DNA of 64,000 bases, taken from assembly GCA_030595795.1 (NCBI GenBank), contig JAUVCH010000007.1, positions 1-64,000 on the forward strand, read 5' to 3'. Under the pieces are notes generated by a model. The model did no database searches, had not been told where the DNA came from, and saw only the letters and a program-made list of their open reading frames with translations. Within the stretch, counting starts at the first letter, position 1; every line of letters begins with the position of its first letter. The position numbers and the translations under genes are program-made. The DNA is from Gammaproteobacteria bacterium (GTDB lineage: Bacteria; Pseudomonadota; Gammaproteobacteria; GCA-001735895). Below, one piece after another: positions 37,320-47,346 of the stretch.

Positions 37320-37351
37320 CCTTTTACTGATTAACTGAGAAGCTTCAACTT

Positions 37352-38866
37352 ATGTGTGGAATTATTGGAATCGTCAGTCAACAACCGGTAGCGCAAATCA
37401 TTTACGACGGATTGTTAGTATTGCAACATCGTGGACAGGACTCCGCAGGTATCGTGGTCTGCGAAGGCGAAAAGCTAAAACTCCGAAAAGGCAACGGGCA
37501 GGTCAGTGACGTTTTTCATACTCGACATATGCTCGACCTGGTTGGAAATATGGGGATTGGTCATGTCCGTTACCCAACCGCTGGATGTTCATCCTCGGCT
37601 GAGGCTCAACCATTTTATGTGAACTCTCCTTATGGTATTACCCTCGCCCATAACGGTAATCTTACCAATGTCGAGAAACTCAAAGCCGAACTTTATGAGT
37701 CTGACTTAAGGCATATCAATACTCAGTCGGATTCAGAGGTTTTGCTCAATGTGCTTGCACATGAGCTACAGATTTCTGGAAGCCTTAACCTGACCGCAGA
37801 CCAGATTTTCAGTGCTATAAGCGAAACCCATCGACGTGTCGAAGGCGCGTACGCGGTGGTAGCGATGGTTACCGGCAAAGGCATTATTGGTTTTCGTGAT
37901 CCTTCGGGGATTCGCCCAATGGTTTATGGAAAGCGTGACACCGCCGGTTATACCGAGTATATGATCGCGTCAGAAAGTGTTGCGTTACAAACTGCAGGAT
38001 TCGACCTGATAGGCGATCTGAAACCTGGCGAAGCGATTTTTATCGATGTGGAAGGCAATATGCATATTAAACAATGCGCCAAGACGAGTACGCTCAGCCC
38101 CTGCATTTTTGAATATGTTTATCTCGCTCGTCCCGACTCGATTATCGACGATATTTACGTCTATAAGGCTCGTTTGCGCATGGGCGTTAAACTGGCGCGC
38201 AAGATTCTGCGCGAAATGCCAAAGCATGACATTGACGTAGTCATCCCGATACCGGATACCAGTCGGCCTTCGGCTATGGAGTTGGCTTATCATCTGGGGG
38301 TTAAATACCGTGAGGGCTTTATCAAGAATCGTTACATCGGTCGAACCTTTATCATGCCGGGCCAGACTTTACGCAAGCGCTCGGTGCGCCAAAAATTGAA
38401 TCCCATTGATATCGAATTTAAAGGGAAAAATGTATTACTGGTCGACGATTCAATCGTCCGCGGTACGACTTCGCAGCAAATTATTCAAATGGCGCGCGAA
38501 GCTGGAGCTGCTAAAGTTTATATCGCCTCGGCCGCGCCACCAGTTCGATATCCAAATGTCTACGGGATCGATATGCCAGCGGCCGAAGAGCTGGTAGCGC
38601 ATAATCGTAGTGAAAAGGAAATCGCAGAAGTCATCGGTGCCGACTGGTTAATCTATCAGGATCTCGAAGATCTCATCGATGCCGTACAAAAAGGTAATCG
38701 ATCGATCAAGGAGTTCGATTGCTCCTGCTTTGATGGGAAGTATGTCACCAAAACGATTGACGACGAATACCTGAATCGAATTAGTCGTATTCGAAGCGAC
38801 TCAGCCATGCAGGATGACAATGAAAATGTCACCGTTATCGGCATGGAGCTGCATAATAACGCCTGA
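37352..38866 (+). CDS. purF: Amidophosphoribosyltransferase
   Basis: A 504-residue enzyme for the first committed step of purine synthesis. The catalytic Cys is residue 2 ([10 protein letters not shown]), exposed after loss of the initiator Met; the glutaminase half continues with [13 protein letters not shown] and [10 protein letters not shown]-like [10 protein letters not shown]. The phosphoribosyltransferase half has [18 protein letters not shown] near residue 365. Its stop overlaps the next ATG by one base. Confidence 0.97.
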   Translation: MCGIIGIVSQQPVAQIIYDGLLVLQHRGQDSAGIVVCEGEKLKLRKGNGQVSDVFHTRHMLDLVGNMGIGHVRYPTAGCSSSAEAQPFYVNSPYGITLAHNGNLTNVEKLKAELYESDLRHINTQSDSEVLLNVLAHELQISGSLNLTADQIFSAISETHRRVEGAYAVVAMVTGKGIIGFRDPSGIRPMVYGKRDTAGYTEYMIASESVALQTAGFDLIGDLKPGEAIFIDVEGNMHIKQCAKTSTLSPCIFEYVYLARPDSIIDDIYVYKARLRMGVKLARKILREMPKHDIDVVIPIPDTSRPSAMELAYHLGVKYREGFIKNRYIGRTFIMPGQTLRKRSVRQKLNPIDIEFKGKNVLLVDDSIVRGTTSQQIIQMAREAGAAKVYIASAAPPVRYPNVYGIDMPAAEELVAHNRSEKEIAEVIGADWLIYQDLEDLIDAVQKGNRSIKEFDCSCFDGKYVTKTIDDEYLNRISRIRSDSAMQDDNENVTVIGMELHNNA

Positions 38867-39405
38867 TGCTCTGGGATGAACTCTATCGGCAGACTCAGAG
38901 CCTGATTCCAGGTTATTCTGCTGTTGCTGACCAACGGCCATTTATTTATATCGATAGCGTAAAGCAATGCCTGTACTGCATCGACATCGAAGAAAGCGAG
39001 TCAAGAATCTATCCAGTATCGACTTCGGAAAATGGGCTGGGTAATCGACTTGATAGCCACAAAACCCCTTTTGGTGTGCACCGCATAAAGCAAAAAATCG
39101 GTGGCGGCCAACCCCAGGGTATGGTGTTTAAAGGCCGTGAACCTACCGGTCGTATTAGCAGCGATCACGATCAACGCCTGATGGACGAAATAACTTCGCG
39201 CATTCTTTGGCTCGACGGCCTCGAAAAGGGTATAAATATGGGTGGTGCTTATGACAGCTACTCGCGCTATATTTATATCCACGGTACGTCTGATGAAAAG
39301 CGGATTGGTCAACCGGTTTCCATCGGCTGTATTCGAATGAACAACAGCGACGTTATCGAATTGTTTGATAATGTGCTGGTTAATGATCTGGTGATTATTC
39401 GGTAG
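38866..39405 (+). CDS. L,D-transpeptidase (YkuD family)
   Basis: A 179-residue protein with one YkuD domain. The active-site motif is present: His in YIHGTSDEKRIGQPVS and the catalytic Cys in IGCIRMNNSDVIELF near residue 155. Such enzymes form 3-3 cross-links or anchor lipoproteins in peptidoglycan. Unusually, no signal peptide is visible in the first residues ([13 protein letters not shown]), so export is unclear. It overlaps purF by one base (TGATG) and is probably co-translated. Confidence 0.88.
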   Translation: MLWDELYRQTQSLIPGYSAVADQRPFIYIDSVKQCLYCIDIEESESRIYPVSTSENGLGNRLDSHKTPFGVHRIKQKIGGGQPQGMVFKGREPTGRISSDHDQRLMDEITSRILWLDGLEKGINMGGAYDSYSRYIYIHGTSDEKRIGQPVSIGCIRMNNSDVIELFDNVLVNDLVIIR

Positions 39406-39624
39406 GGTAGTGTACTGTTGTCAGTGTCAGGCTTGACTCCAACACTTACCCAAGTTAATGTTCTCTCAGTAGGCGCTGATTTGTTTCTCGGCTTGCAGGC
39501 GCCTCGGTTTCGACCTTCATACTTGATCGTCAATATCGAATTATAAATTTGCTAAAGAGGGTGGTTCTGTATATTTCCAGACTTAATTCCCCCTCTCCCG
39601 AGTTTTACTTTTGGGAGCAACACC

Positions 39625-40809
39625 GTGTTTAACGAATCCAGTCATTTCGATACTCAGGCAATCCGTACCGGTCATAGGCGTACGGCAGAGCATGAGCACG
39701 GCGAACCGATTTTTACCACATCGAGTTTCGTCTTTGATAATGCCGCTCAGGCAGCAGCGAGATTTTCCGGTGACGAACCGGGCAATATTTATGCGCGTTT
39801 TACTAATCCGACGACACAAGCCTTTGAGCAGAGGCTGGCTGCACTCGAGGGTGGTGAAAGCTGTGTAGCTACCGCCTCGGGGATGTCGGCGATTATGTCG
39901 ATCTGCGTCGGCTTGCTGAAAGCGGGCGATCATCTCCTGTCATCGAGTTCGGTATTCGGTACGACGACTGTTTTGTTCGAGAAATATTTACCACGCTTTG
40001 GTATTGAAACTACTTTCGTGCAAATGACGGATATCAATTCGTGGAAGTCTGCGATTCAGCCGAATACGAAAATTCTATTTCTGGAAACACCCTCAAATCC
40101 GCTCACGGAAATAGCCGACATAAGAGCTTTGGCAAACCTTGCTCACGAAAACGGCTGTTTGTTAGTGGTAGACAACTGCTTTTGTACACCAGCCTTACAA
40201 AGGCCTTTGTCGCTTGGCGCAGATTTAATCGTGCATTCGGCCACCAAATATCTGGACGGCCAGGGAAGAATCGTCGGTGGTGCAGTGGTCGGCAACCAAC
40301 AGTTGGTCGGCGAGGAAATTTTTGGTGTTATCCGTACTACCGGACCGACTATGAGCCCTTTCAATGCCTGGGTGGCGCTAAAAGGTCTGGAAACGTTGTC
40401 GTTGCGCATGAAGGCGCATTCAGAACAGGCGTTGAAACTGGCACAGTTTCTGTCTACCCAATCAAGCATCAAGAAGGTATTTCATGTTGGCCTGGAATCA
40501 CATCCTCAATACGAGCTCGCCTGCAAACAGCAATCTGATTTCGGCGGCATCGTCTCTTTTGTTGTCAAAGGAGGGCGTGAGGCTGCCTGGAAGGTGATCG
40601 ACAATACTCAAATGCTTTCTATTACCGCTAACCTGGGTGACGTGAAAACTACGATTACTCATCCAGCAACGACTACACACGGTCGACTCAGCGAGGAGCA
40701 TCGAAATTTAACTGGCATTGAGGATGGTTTGATTCGTGTCGCGGTTGGACTGGAATATATAGAAGATATTATTCTTGACCTGAGTCGAGGTCTGGACAAT
40801 TTAATCTAA
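39625..40809 (+). CDS. metZ: O-succinylhomoserine sulfhydrylase
   Basis: PLP enzyme of 394 residues that makes homocysteine directly from O-succinylhomoserine and sulfide. The PLP lysine is in VHSATKYLDGQGRIVGGAVV near residue 206; ETPSNPLTEIADI and TTITHPATTTHGRLSEEHR are typical of the Cys/Met gamma family. GGGAG lies seven bases before the GTG start. Pseudomonas has the same purF-metZ neighbourhood. The route needs free sulfide, which is relevant to the broken cysI-like gene in this window. Confidence 0.93.
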   Translation: MFNESSHFDTQAIRTGHRRTAEHEHGEPIFTTSSFVFDNAAQAAARFSGDEPGNIYARFTNPTTQAFEQRLAALEGGESCVATASGMSAIMSICVGLLKAGDHLLSSSSVFGTTTVLFEKYLPRFGIETTFVQMTDINSWKSAIQPNTKILFLETPSNPLTEIADIRALANLAHENGCLLVVDNCFCTPALQRPLSLGADLIVHSATKYLDGQGRIVGGAVVGNQQLVGEEIFGVIRTTGPTMSPFNAWVALKGLETLSLRMKAHSEQALKLAQFLSTQSSIKKVFHVGLESHPQYELACKQQSDFGGIVSFVVKGGREAAWKVIDNTQMLSITANLGDVKTTITHPATTTHGRLSEEHRNLTGIEDGLIRVAVGLEYIEDIILDLSRGLDNLI

Positions 40810-41612
40810 TGTCAGCAGGATTATTTGAACAAACAGAAAAGGTTCTACTGGATAGAGACCCAACGAGTAAATGCGCTGGCGTGACACTGCTTTTCGATGA
40901 CTGGCAACAGGGTAAATTAATACGCGAAGCAGATTTTCAGATGCTGCCAGTCGACGATCCTGGCCGCCCAGAAAAGCCAACGCTGGTCGATCCACGCGCA
41001 CTTGCTCGTCGCAGTACAGCGACCGAGGAGGGCCGTATTCATTTACTGCACGCCTTTGCTCATATCGAGTTCTGCGCCATTAATATTGCTCTCGACGCGG
41101 TTTATCGGTTTCGCCAGATGTCGGATCAATACGTTAGCGACTGGCTACTGGTGGCTAGCGAGGAAGCGAAACATTTTCGATTACTCGATGATAGCCTGCG
41201 TAAACGGGGTTCTTATTATGGGGACTGTGAGGCACATAGTGGACTATGGGATATGGTATGCAAAACCCGGCACGATGTTCTGCACCGGATGGCGTTAGTG
41301 CCAAGAGTAATGGAGGCGCGTGGACTGGATGTCACGCCTGCGATGATTAAACGCTTTACGCAGATTGGCGACACCGAAGCCGTCGAGATTCTAAAGGTAA
41401 TTTATGCGGACGAAATCGGTCACGTGCGTATTGGTAACCACTGGTACCGGCATTTGTGCGAGCAAAAGCAGCTAGAACCGGCATCGACTTTTCAGGCGCT
41501 GATCAATGAATACCTGGGTGGAAAATTACGCGGCCCGTTCAATCGGGAAGCCAGGCTTGAGGCTGGGTTTGAAGCAAAAGAGCTAGAAGCACTCGAGTTA
41601 AACCAGCGCTAA
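40809..41612 (+). CDS. DUF455 ferritin-like domain protein
   Basis: A 267-residue protein of the DUF455 family with a ferritin-like four-helix fold. Probable metal ligands are visible: Glu and His in LLHAFAHIEFCAINIALD, EEAKHFRLLDD and ADEIGHVRIGNHW. Its reaction is unknown; such folds often hold di-iron centres used for oxidation. The ATG lies inside the metZ stop codon (TAATG), so the two are coupled, but no methionine-related role is known. It overlaps the end of lpxH on the other strand by four bases. Confidence 0.85.
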   Translation: MSAGLFEQTEKVLLDRDPTSKCAGVTLLFDDWQQGKLIREADFQMLPVDDPGRPEKPTLVDPRALARRSTATEEGRIHLLHAFAHIEFCAINIALDAVYRFRQMSDQYVSDWLLVASEEAKHFRLLDDSLRKRGSYYGDCEAHSGLWDMVCKTRHDVLHRMALVPRVMEARGLDVTPAMIKRFTQIGDTEAVEILKVIYADEIGHVRIGNHWYRHLCEQKQLEPASTFQALINEYLGGKLRGPFNREARLEAGFEAKELEALELNQR

Positions 41613-42328
41613 ACTCTGGGGTCGGTAAGAGCAAAGCCGGTGTTGGCCGTCCAGCTTAGATAGCTTGGCTCAGGGTTCCAGTCACCCAGTACATAACGTA
41701 TCTGACCACCGGGGTAATGATGAACTGCCGGACGGTGGGTATGCCCATGAATAATTGTGCTTACTCCAAGTTCCTCGAAGCAGTCTAATACCGACTGTCG
41801 GTTGACGTCCATGATATCGGTGGGCTTTTGTTGCATGGCGTGTTTGCTTTGCTCGCGCAACCCCGCCACTATTTTTTTTCTCTCAGCTAGCGGCTTTCCG
41901 AGAAAATCATCCTGCCACTGTTTATTTCTCACCATTGTTCGAAATTGTTGATAGTCGCCGTCGTCGGTACATAAGGTATCACCGTGTAACAGGCCTATTT
42001 TTTGTGAACCAGGCGTTATAAAGCTAGGCTCTTTGAGAATGCTCGATTTCATTTTGTTGGCGCCTTGTTCACCAAACAGAAAATCGCGATTACCTGCGAG
42101 GAAATATATTTCGGTAGTTTTTGAGAGATGCTGGAAGCAATTGAATATCAGTCGCAGTTCGATGGCCGGATCGTCGTCGCCAATCCAGGTTTCAAACAAA
42201 TCGCCGAGTACATATAAAAACCGGGCCTGAGTGGCCCGGTTAGTCAAAAAATCGACGAGGTTATCGGTAACATCCGGTCGGTTTTTGTCGAGATGACAGT
42301 CGGAGATAAATAAATACTCGCCTGTCAT
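41609..42328 (-). CDS. lpxH: UDP-2,3-diacylglucosamine hydrolase
   Basis: Membrane-associated metallophosphoesterase of 239 residues that makes lipid X in lipid A synthesis. Metal ligands occur in FISDCHLD, GDLFETWIGDDD, AGNRDFLFG, LLHGDTLCTDD and HGHTHRPAVHH. It is downstream of the cyclophilin gene on the same strand, the lpxH-ppi-cysS layout seen in Pseudomonas. Indicates a Gram-negative with lipid A. Confidence 0.96.
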   Translation of the reverse strand: MTGEYLFISDCHLDKNRPDVTDNLVDFLTNRATQARFLYVLGDLFETWIGDDDPAIELRLIFNCFQHLSKTTEIYFLAGNRDFLFGEQGANKMKSSILKEPSFITPGSQKIGLLHGDTLCTDDGDYQQFRTMVRNKQWQDDFLGKPLAERKKIVAGLREQSKHAMQQKPTDIMDVNRQSVLDCFEELGVSTIIHGHTHRPAVHHYPGGQIRYVLGDWNPEPSYLSWTANTGFALTDPRV

Positions 42329-42345
42329 TTCGCTGCGTCTTTAGC

Positions 42346-42954
42346 TTACAGGCGTGAAACGGCGGTAATAGTTATTGTTTCCAGCGGTACGTTTTGGTGT
42401 CCGCCGCTGTCACCGGTTTGAACCTGCGCGATTGCATCGACAATATCCATGCCATCGGTGACCTTACCAAATACCGCATAACCCCAGCCCTGCATCGATT
42501 CGCTGGTGAAGTTTAGAAATGCATTGTCGGCATGGTTAATGAAAAATTGCGAGGTCGCTGAATGTGGGTCACCAGTGCGAGCCATGGCTAGTGTACCGCG
42601 ATCATTCTTCAGTCCATTGTTGGCTTCGTTTTCGATCGGGGGGCGGCTACTTGGCTTGTCACTCATATCCGTTGTGATACCACCACCCTGAACCATAAAG
42701 TTTGGGATGACTCGATGAAAAATGGTATCGACAAAATAGCCATCATCGACATAGGCGAGGAAATTGGCGCCCGTGTTTGGAGCATTTTGCATATCGAGCT
42801 CTATGGTGATGTTCCCCATGGTGGTTTCAATTAAAACCTGGGTATTTTCAGTTGTGGCTTCGTTCATTGGTTTGTCACCTTTAATAGTAAGAAAGAAAAC
42901 CAGAGACAAAATAGCCGCCAATACAACTGCAAGCGGTAAAAGCGTTTTGTTCAT
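42346..42954 (-). CDS. Membrane-anchored or periplasmic cyclophilin-type peptidyl-prolyl isomerase
   Basis: A 202-residue cyclophilin. Residues 5-24 form a hydrophobic signal or anchor, so it likely works in the periplasm. The catalytic domain has GNITIELDMQNAPNTGANFL, TIFHRVIPNFMVQGGG (active Arg) and SQFFINHADNAFLNF. It resembles PpiB but with an N-terminal anchor. It is transcribed with lpxH. Confidence 0.92.
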   Translation of the reverse strand: MNKTLLPLAVVLAAILSLVFFLTIKGDKPMNEATTENTQVLIETTMGNITIELDMQNAPNTGANFLAYVDDGYFVDTIFHRVIPNFMVQGGGITTDMSDKPSSRPPIENEANNGLKNDRGTLAMARTGDPHSATSQFFINHADNAFLNFTSESMQGWGYAVFGKVTDGMDIVDAIAQVQTGDSGGHQNVPLETITITAVSRL

Positions 42955-43133
42955 CGGCTATCCAGAGGTTAAAAGATAGGCGGATTCTACTGATTTGTTG
43001 GGAACTATGGAAGGCGGGAGATAAGGATTAAAAAGATGTTGATCAAGAAGATTAAGAGTTTCACTTGCCAGGGCTATATCTTACACTCTACATGTTTAAA
43101 TTTCCGACTAAAACTAACCGCTACCTGTCATTT

Positions 43134-44519
43134 ATGCTCACCATTTACAATAGTTTGACCAACCAGAAGGAAGTCTTTAAATCCATCGTCCCAGGGCAGG
43201 TCAGGATGTATGTCTGTGGCATGACCGTATACGATTACTGTCATGTTGGTCATGCTCGGGTGCTAGTGGTTTTCGACGTGGTGTATCGTTATCTACGCCA
43301 TCTTGGCTACGACGTGACCTATGTGCGCAATATTACCGATATCGACGACAAGATTATTAATCGTGCGAATGAAAACGGTGAACACTTCCTGGAGCTGACG
43401 CAGCGATTTATTGATGCGATGCATGAAGATACCGACCCGCTGGGTATCCTGCGGCCGAACCATGAACCGCGTGCGACTGACCATATCGAGGCCATATTAG
43501 AGATGATCGAAGAGCTGATCGAAAAGGGTTTTGCTTATCAGGCCGCGAATGGTGACGTTTATTTCGAAGTTGCTAAGTTTGATAAATATGGTGATTTGTC
43601 CGGTAAAAAGCTGGAAGACTTACGCTCGGGTGAACGCGTCGAAATCGATGCCAATAAACGCGATCCGGCTGATTTTGTGCTGTGGAAGTCGACCAAGCCG
43701 GGTGAACCATTCTGGCCCTCCAAATATGGAGATGGTCGGCCTGGCTGGCATATCGAGTGTTCCGCGATGTCGATGCAAATGCTAGGTAATCACTTCGATA
43801 TCCACGGTGGCGGGCATGATTTACAGTTCCCTCATCACGAGAACGAGCTCGCACAAAGCGAATGCTGCACCGGCGAAACCTTTGTTAATTATTGGATGCA
43901 CAATGGGTTTGTCCAGGTTAACGCCGAGAAAATGTCAAAATCTTTAGGAAACTTTTTCACCCTGCGAGATGTGATGCAGGAGTATAAAGCCGAGGAGATT
44001 CGTTATTTTATCCTCAGTAGCCATTACCGCAGCCAACTCAATTACTCTGAGGATCAGCTTAATAATGCCCGCAGCGCGCTACAGAGGCTTTATGGAGCCA
44101 TGCTGGATACGAAGGAGGCCGAGATACCACAAAATTCCGGCTATCAACAGCGTTTCGAGCAGGCTTTGAATGATGATTTTAATACGGCGAATGCAATGGC
44201 TGTTTTATTTGATCTGGTCAGAGAAATCAATCGCGCTAAAAGTGATGCTCTCGATAAGGTCGATTCACTGGCGAGTCTGTTGAGGTTCCTGGCCAAAATC
44301 ATTGGTTTACTCGAAGACAATCCAGAAGTTTTCCTAAGAACTCAGGCAGGATCAAGCGACGGCTTGAGCGACACCGCTGTCGAGGCTCTGATACAACGAC
44401 GTCTCGATGCCCGGAGCAACAAGAACTGGGCAGAAGCAGATCAGATCCGAGACGAGCTAGTCGAAGCCGGAATTGCCATTGAAGATGGCGCTGGCGGTAC
44501 GCGTTGGCGCCGTACCTAA
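43134..44519 (+). CDS. cysS: Cysteinyl-tRNA synthetase
   Basis: A 461-residue class I synthetase. HIGH-type motif HVGHAR near residue 38, zinc ligand Cys in [29 protein letters not shown] and the HHEN stretch, then [12 protein letters not shown] near residue 270. The start ATG 43134 gives [15 protein letters not shown], the standard N-terminus and exact length of the E. coli enzyme; the open frame 69 bases upstream is not needed. Confidence 0.97.
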   Translation: MLTIYNSLTNQKEVFKSIVPGQVRMYVCGMTVYDYCHVGHARVLVVFDVVYRYLRHLGYDVTYVRNITDIDDKIINRANENGEHFLELTQRFIDAMHEDTDPLGILRPNHEPRATDHIEAILEMIEELIEKGFAYQAANGDVYFEVAKFDKYGDLSGKKLEDLRSGERVEIDANKRDPADFVLWKSTKPGEPFWPSKYGDGRPGWHIECSAMSMQMLGNHFDIHGGGHDLQFPHHENELAQSECCTGETFVNYWMHNGFVQVNAEKMSKSLGNFFTLRDVMQEYKAEEIRYFILSSHYRSQLNYSEDQLNNARSALQRLYGAMLDTKEAEIPQNSGYQQRFEQALNDDFNTANAMAVLFDLVREINRAKSDALDKVDSLASLLRFLAKIIGLLEDNPEVFLRTQAGSSDGLSDTAVEALIQRRLDARSNKNWAEADQIRDELVEAGIAIEDGAGGTRWRRT

Positions 44520-44569
44520 GTAATATCGAGCATATGCCGAAACTAATTGGAAAAATCATCAATGTTCAA

Positions 44570-44598
44570 TTGACGATTATTTTTGTACAGCGTATTAT
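44570..44598 (+). promoter_or_regulatory. Promoter of the tRNA-Pro/Arg/His cluster
   Basis: TTGACG and TATTAT separated by 17 bases, followed by a GC-rich discriminator (TCCGCGCC) just before tRNA-Pro. This is a strong sigma-70 promoter of the stringently controlled stable-RNA type. Confidence 0.85.
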
Positions 44599-44625
44599 TC
44601 CGCGCCTTGTTGATTTGCAGAATTT

Positions 44626-44702
44626 CGGGGTGTAGCGCAGCCTGGTAGCGCAACTGCTTTGGGAGCAGTGGGTCGGGAGTTCGAATCTCTCCACCCCGAC
44701 CA
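44626..44702 (+). tRNA. tRNA-Pro (anticodon TGG)
   Basis: Seventy-seven bases forming a full cloverleaf: acceptor CGGGGTG with CACCCCG, anticodon loop TTTGGGA, T-loop TTCGAAT and an encoded CCA. First gene of a cluster behind a strong promoter. Confidence 0.97.
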
Positions 44703-44759
44703 ATTTTGTTAGACTAGTTAATTGGCGCAAATCGATGGAAAGCACGGATCAGGGTTTCT

Positions 44760-44836
44760 GCGCCCGTAGCTCATTTGGATAGAGCATCGGCCTTCTAAGC
44801 CGAGGGTAGCAGGTTCGAATCCTGCCGGGCGTGCCA
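44760..44836 (+). tRNA. tRNA-Arg (anticodon TCT)
   Basis: Seventy-seven bases; acceptor GCGCCCG with CGGGCGT (first pair G-U), anticodon loop CTTCTAA, T-loop TTCGAAT, encoded CCA. Reads AGA/AGG codons. Second in the cluster. Confidence 0.96.
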
Positions 44837-44843
44837 AATTTAT

Positions 44844-44920
44844 GGTGGGCGTAGCTCAGTTGGTAGAGTGCAAGATTGTGATTCTTGTTGTCGTGGGTTC
44901 GATCCCCATCGTCCACCCCA
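44844..44920 (+). tRNA. tRNA-His (anticodon GTG)
   Basis: Includes the extra G at -1 (44844) needed by HisRS, facing discriminator C; acceptor GTGGGCG with CGTCCAC, anticodon loop TTGTGAT, encoded CCA. Only seven bases after tRNA-Arg. Confidence 0.97.
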
Positions 44921-45070
44921 TTTTTTAATGCCTGAAAGTCAGGCATAAAAACTGAGCTTCAGTATTGAGTGAGGCGCAGCAAAACCGGGCAGAATCGGTA
45001 AAATCAGCAATAATTGCTGGTTAATCCGTTATCAGCCAATATAATCAGTGGTTAATAAAGCGAGCACTGT
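44921..45070 (+). other. Spacer with hairpin between tRNA-His and tRNA-Leu
   Basis: A hairpin with eight-base arms ATGCCTGA and TCAGGCAT (44928-44946) lies right after tRNA-His, with T run before and A run after, so it is not a normal terminator and may be a processing or decay structure. A TATAAT at 45040-45045 could be the -10 of a separate promoter for tRNA-Leu and tig, but no good -35 was found. No gene seen. Confidence 0.5.
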
Positions 45071-45154
45071 GCGAGAGTGGCGGAATTGGTAGACGCGCCA
45101 GATTTAGGTTCTGGTATCTTTGATGTGAGAGTTCGAGTCTCTCCTTTCGCACCA
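45071..45154 (+). tRNA. tRNA-Leu (anticodon TAG)
   Basis: Eighty-four bases with the long variable arm of a class II tRNA; acceptor GCGAGAG with CTTTCGC (one G-T pair), anticodon loop TTTAGGT, encoded CCA. Reads CUN codons. It directly precedes tig, as in Pseudomonas. Confidence 0.96.
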
Positions 45155-45236
45155 TTTATTCAGGAAGCTGAAGATTGCAGGCCCGGCTAGCCGCCCGGCG
45201 AAAACCCCCAATTATCGAATATCAAGAGATATCATC

Positions 45237-46541
45237 ATGCAAGTATCTATAGAAACCCTCGAAGGCCTTGAGCGTAAAATGACGGTTCAGATTCCTTCTG
45301 ACACAGTTACGCAGGCGGTCGAGAAAAAACTTAAGGATTTGATCAAGACAGTTCGCATCGACGGTTTCCGTCCCGGCAAGGTGCCCCTGAAAGTGGTTAA
45401 GCAGAAATTTGGTGGAGCCGTTCGCCAGGAAGTCATCGGCGATGTCATTGAAACTTCCTACCGTGAAGCGATCACCCAGGAAAACATTCGGCCAGCGGGC
45501 ATGCCGAGCATCGAATCAGTGAAATCGGAAGAAAAGGAAGAAGTTTCCTATACCGCTGTTTTTGAAGTTTTTCCCGAAGTGGAAAATCTAAATCTTGATT
45601 CGGTAAAGGTCGAAAAGCTGGAAGCAGAAGTGAAAGATGAAGATTTTGAGGCCATGGTTGAAAAACTGCGCGAACAGCATAAGGAATGGGCCGAAGTAGA
45701 GCGGGCTGCCGCTACGGGTGATCAGGTCATGGTTGATTTCGAAGGTCGAATCGATGACGTACCTTTCGATGGCGGTTCTGGTAAGGATATGGCGGTCGAG
45801 ATCGGTGCAGGACAAATGTTGCCTGAATTCGAAGCTGGCCTCGATGGTATTTCGGTCGGAGAAGAAAAAACCGTCGAAGTTAATTTCCCGGAAGATTATC
45901 ACGGTAAAGACGTTGCCGGTAAGACCGCACAATTCACGCTTAAGGCGACTAAAGTGTCCGAGCCAAAATTACCCGAAGTCGATGCTGAATTTATTAAGGC
46001 CTTCGGTGTTGAAGATGGTGATCTGGATAAGTTCCGCAGCGATGTACGTGGCAACATGGAAAAAGAGCTGAAACAGAGGGTTAAGCAAAGCGTAAAAAAT
46101 GCCGCGCTTGACGCTTTGCTGGCAGTCAATGAAATTATTGCGCCTTCGGCGATGGTCGAAGAAGAAACAAAAACACAGAAAATGCAGGCCGTAGAACGCA
46201 TGGGACAAGATCCCGAGAGCTTCGATATATCAAATTTACCCGATGAAATGTTCCACGATGAAGCTAAAAAACGGGTTCAAATTGGTTTGCTGGTCGGTGA
46301 ATTGATCAAAAACGAAAAAATCGAGCTTGATAAATCGAGAGTTGAAACCACCTTAAACGATATGGCCGCGTCTTATGAAGATCCTACGCAGGTCATGGAC
46401 TATTATCGGCAAAATCAGGAAGCTCGTACCTCGCTCGAAAGCATGGTGCTAGAGGAGCAGGTTGTTGAACATATCCTGAGTAAGGCTAAAATAACTAATA
46501 AGCAATCTTCTTTCGAAGAACTGATGAACGGTGCGGCCTAA
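45237..46541 (+). CDS. tig: Trigger factor
   Basis: Ribosome-bound chaperone and prolyl isomerase of 434 residues. Ribosome-binding signature in VRIDGFRPGKVPLKVVKQKF near residue 42, FKBP-type domain at about 150-245 (VDFEGRIDDVPFDGGSG), and a helical C-terminal domain. It starts the proteostasis run tig-clpP-clpX-lon. The clpP gene follows after 15 bases. Confidence 0.97.
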   Translation: MQVSIETLEGLERKMTVQIPSDTVTQAVEKKLKDLIKTVRIDGFRPGKVPLKVVKQKFGGAVRQEVIGDVIETSYREAITQENIRPAGMPSIESVKSEEKEEVSYTAVFEVFPEVENLNLDSVKVEKLEAEVKDEDFEAMVEKLREQHKEWAEVERAAATGDQVMVDFEGRIDDVPFDGGSGKDMAVEIGAGQMLPEFEAGLDGISVGEEKTVEVNFPEDYHGKDVAGKTAQFTLKATKVSEPKLPEVDAEFIKAFGVEDGDLDKFRSDVRGNMEKELKQRVKQSVKNAALDALLAVNEIIAPSAMVEEETKTQKMQAVERMGQDPESFDISNLPDEMFHDEAKKRVQIGLLVGELIKNEKIELDKSRVETTLNDMAASYEDPTQVMDYYRQNQEARTSLESMVLEEQVVEHILSKAKITNKQSSFEELMNGAA

Positions 46542-46556
46542 TAAGCAGGAATTACA

Positions 46557-47216
46557 ATGAGCGAAGACAGGATTATTAGCGGTATTACCTCGATGCGATC
46601 GGGTGTCGAGGAAGTTAGGGCGAATCTGGTGCCGATGGTCGTCGAGCAGTCAGCGCGTGGCGAGCGAGCCTACGATATTTACTCGCGATTACTCAAAGAG
46701 CGGGTTATTTTTGTGGTTGGGCCTATCGAAGACCACATGGCTAACTTGATTGTTGCACAGCTATTGTTCCTCGAATCTGAGAATCCCGATAAGGATATCT
46801 CGTTATATATTAATAGCCCGGGCGGCTCGGTAACAGCCGGTCTAGCAATTTACGATACGATGCAATTTATTAAACCCGACGTTAGCACCCTGTGCACCGG
46901 GCAGGCAGCCAGTATGGGTGCCATATTACTGGCTGGTGGTAGTGCCGGGAAACGCTATGGATTGCCGCATTCACGGGTGATGATTCACCAGCCGCTGGGC
47001 GGGTTCCAGGGTCAGGCCAGCGATTTTGAAATCCATGCTAAGGAAATTCTCACTGTTCGTGCGCGCCTCAATAGTCTGCTGGCAGCGCATACTGGTAAGA
47101 AAGAAACCCAGATAGACAAGGACACAGAGCGAGATAATTTCATGAGCTCAGAAGAATCCGTAGAATACGGATTAATCGATCAAGTTTTGACCTCGCGTGC
47201 CGATTCTGGAGAATAA
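46557..47216 (+). CDS. clpP: ATP-dependent Clp protease proteolytic subunit
   Basis: Serine protease of 219 residues forming the ClpP barrel. Catalytic Ser in [15 protein letters not shown] near residue 122, His in [15 protein letters not shown] near residue 147 and the following Asp region. The N-terminus is about ten residues longer than usual before [21 protein letters not shown] before ATG 46557 supports this start, and the extra part could be a propeptide. Works with ClpX encoded next. Confidence 0.97.
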   Translation: MSEDRIISGITSMRSGVEEVRANLVPMVVEQSARGERAYDIYSRLLKERVIFVVGPIEDHMANLIVAQLLFLESENPDKDISLYINSPGGSVTAGLAIYDTMQFIKPDVSTLCTGQAASMGAILLAGGSAGKRYGLPHSRVMIHQPLGGFQGQASDFEIHAKEILTVRARLNSLLAAHTGKKETQIDKDTERDNFMSSEESVEYGLIDQVLTSRADSGE

Positions 47217-47346
47217 GTTAGACGAATAAATAGTCGAATAAGATCGTAGAGTTTCACAAAAACGATTATTTTCAGTTGTACTTGTGGGTTTGGTCTAATA
47301 TTATTGAATCTACAACCAGTTAGAGTACTAGATACCGGCAGCAATT

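Noticed and set aside
44749-44946. Minus-strand ORF across the tRNA-Arg and tRNA-His genes
   Set aside because: It is translated antisense tRNA sequence, not a gene.
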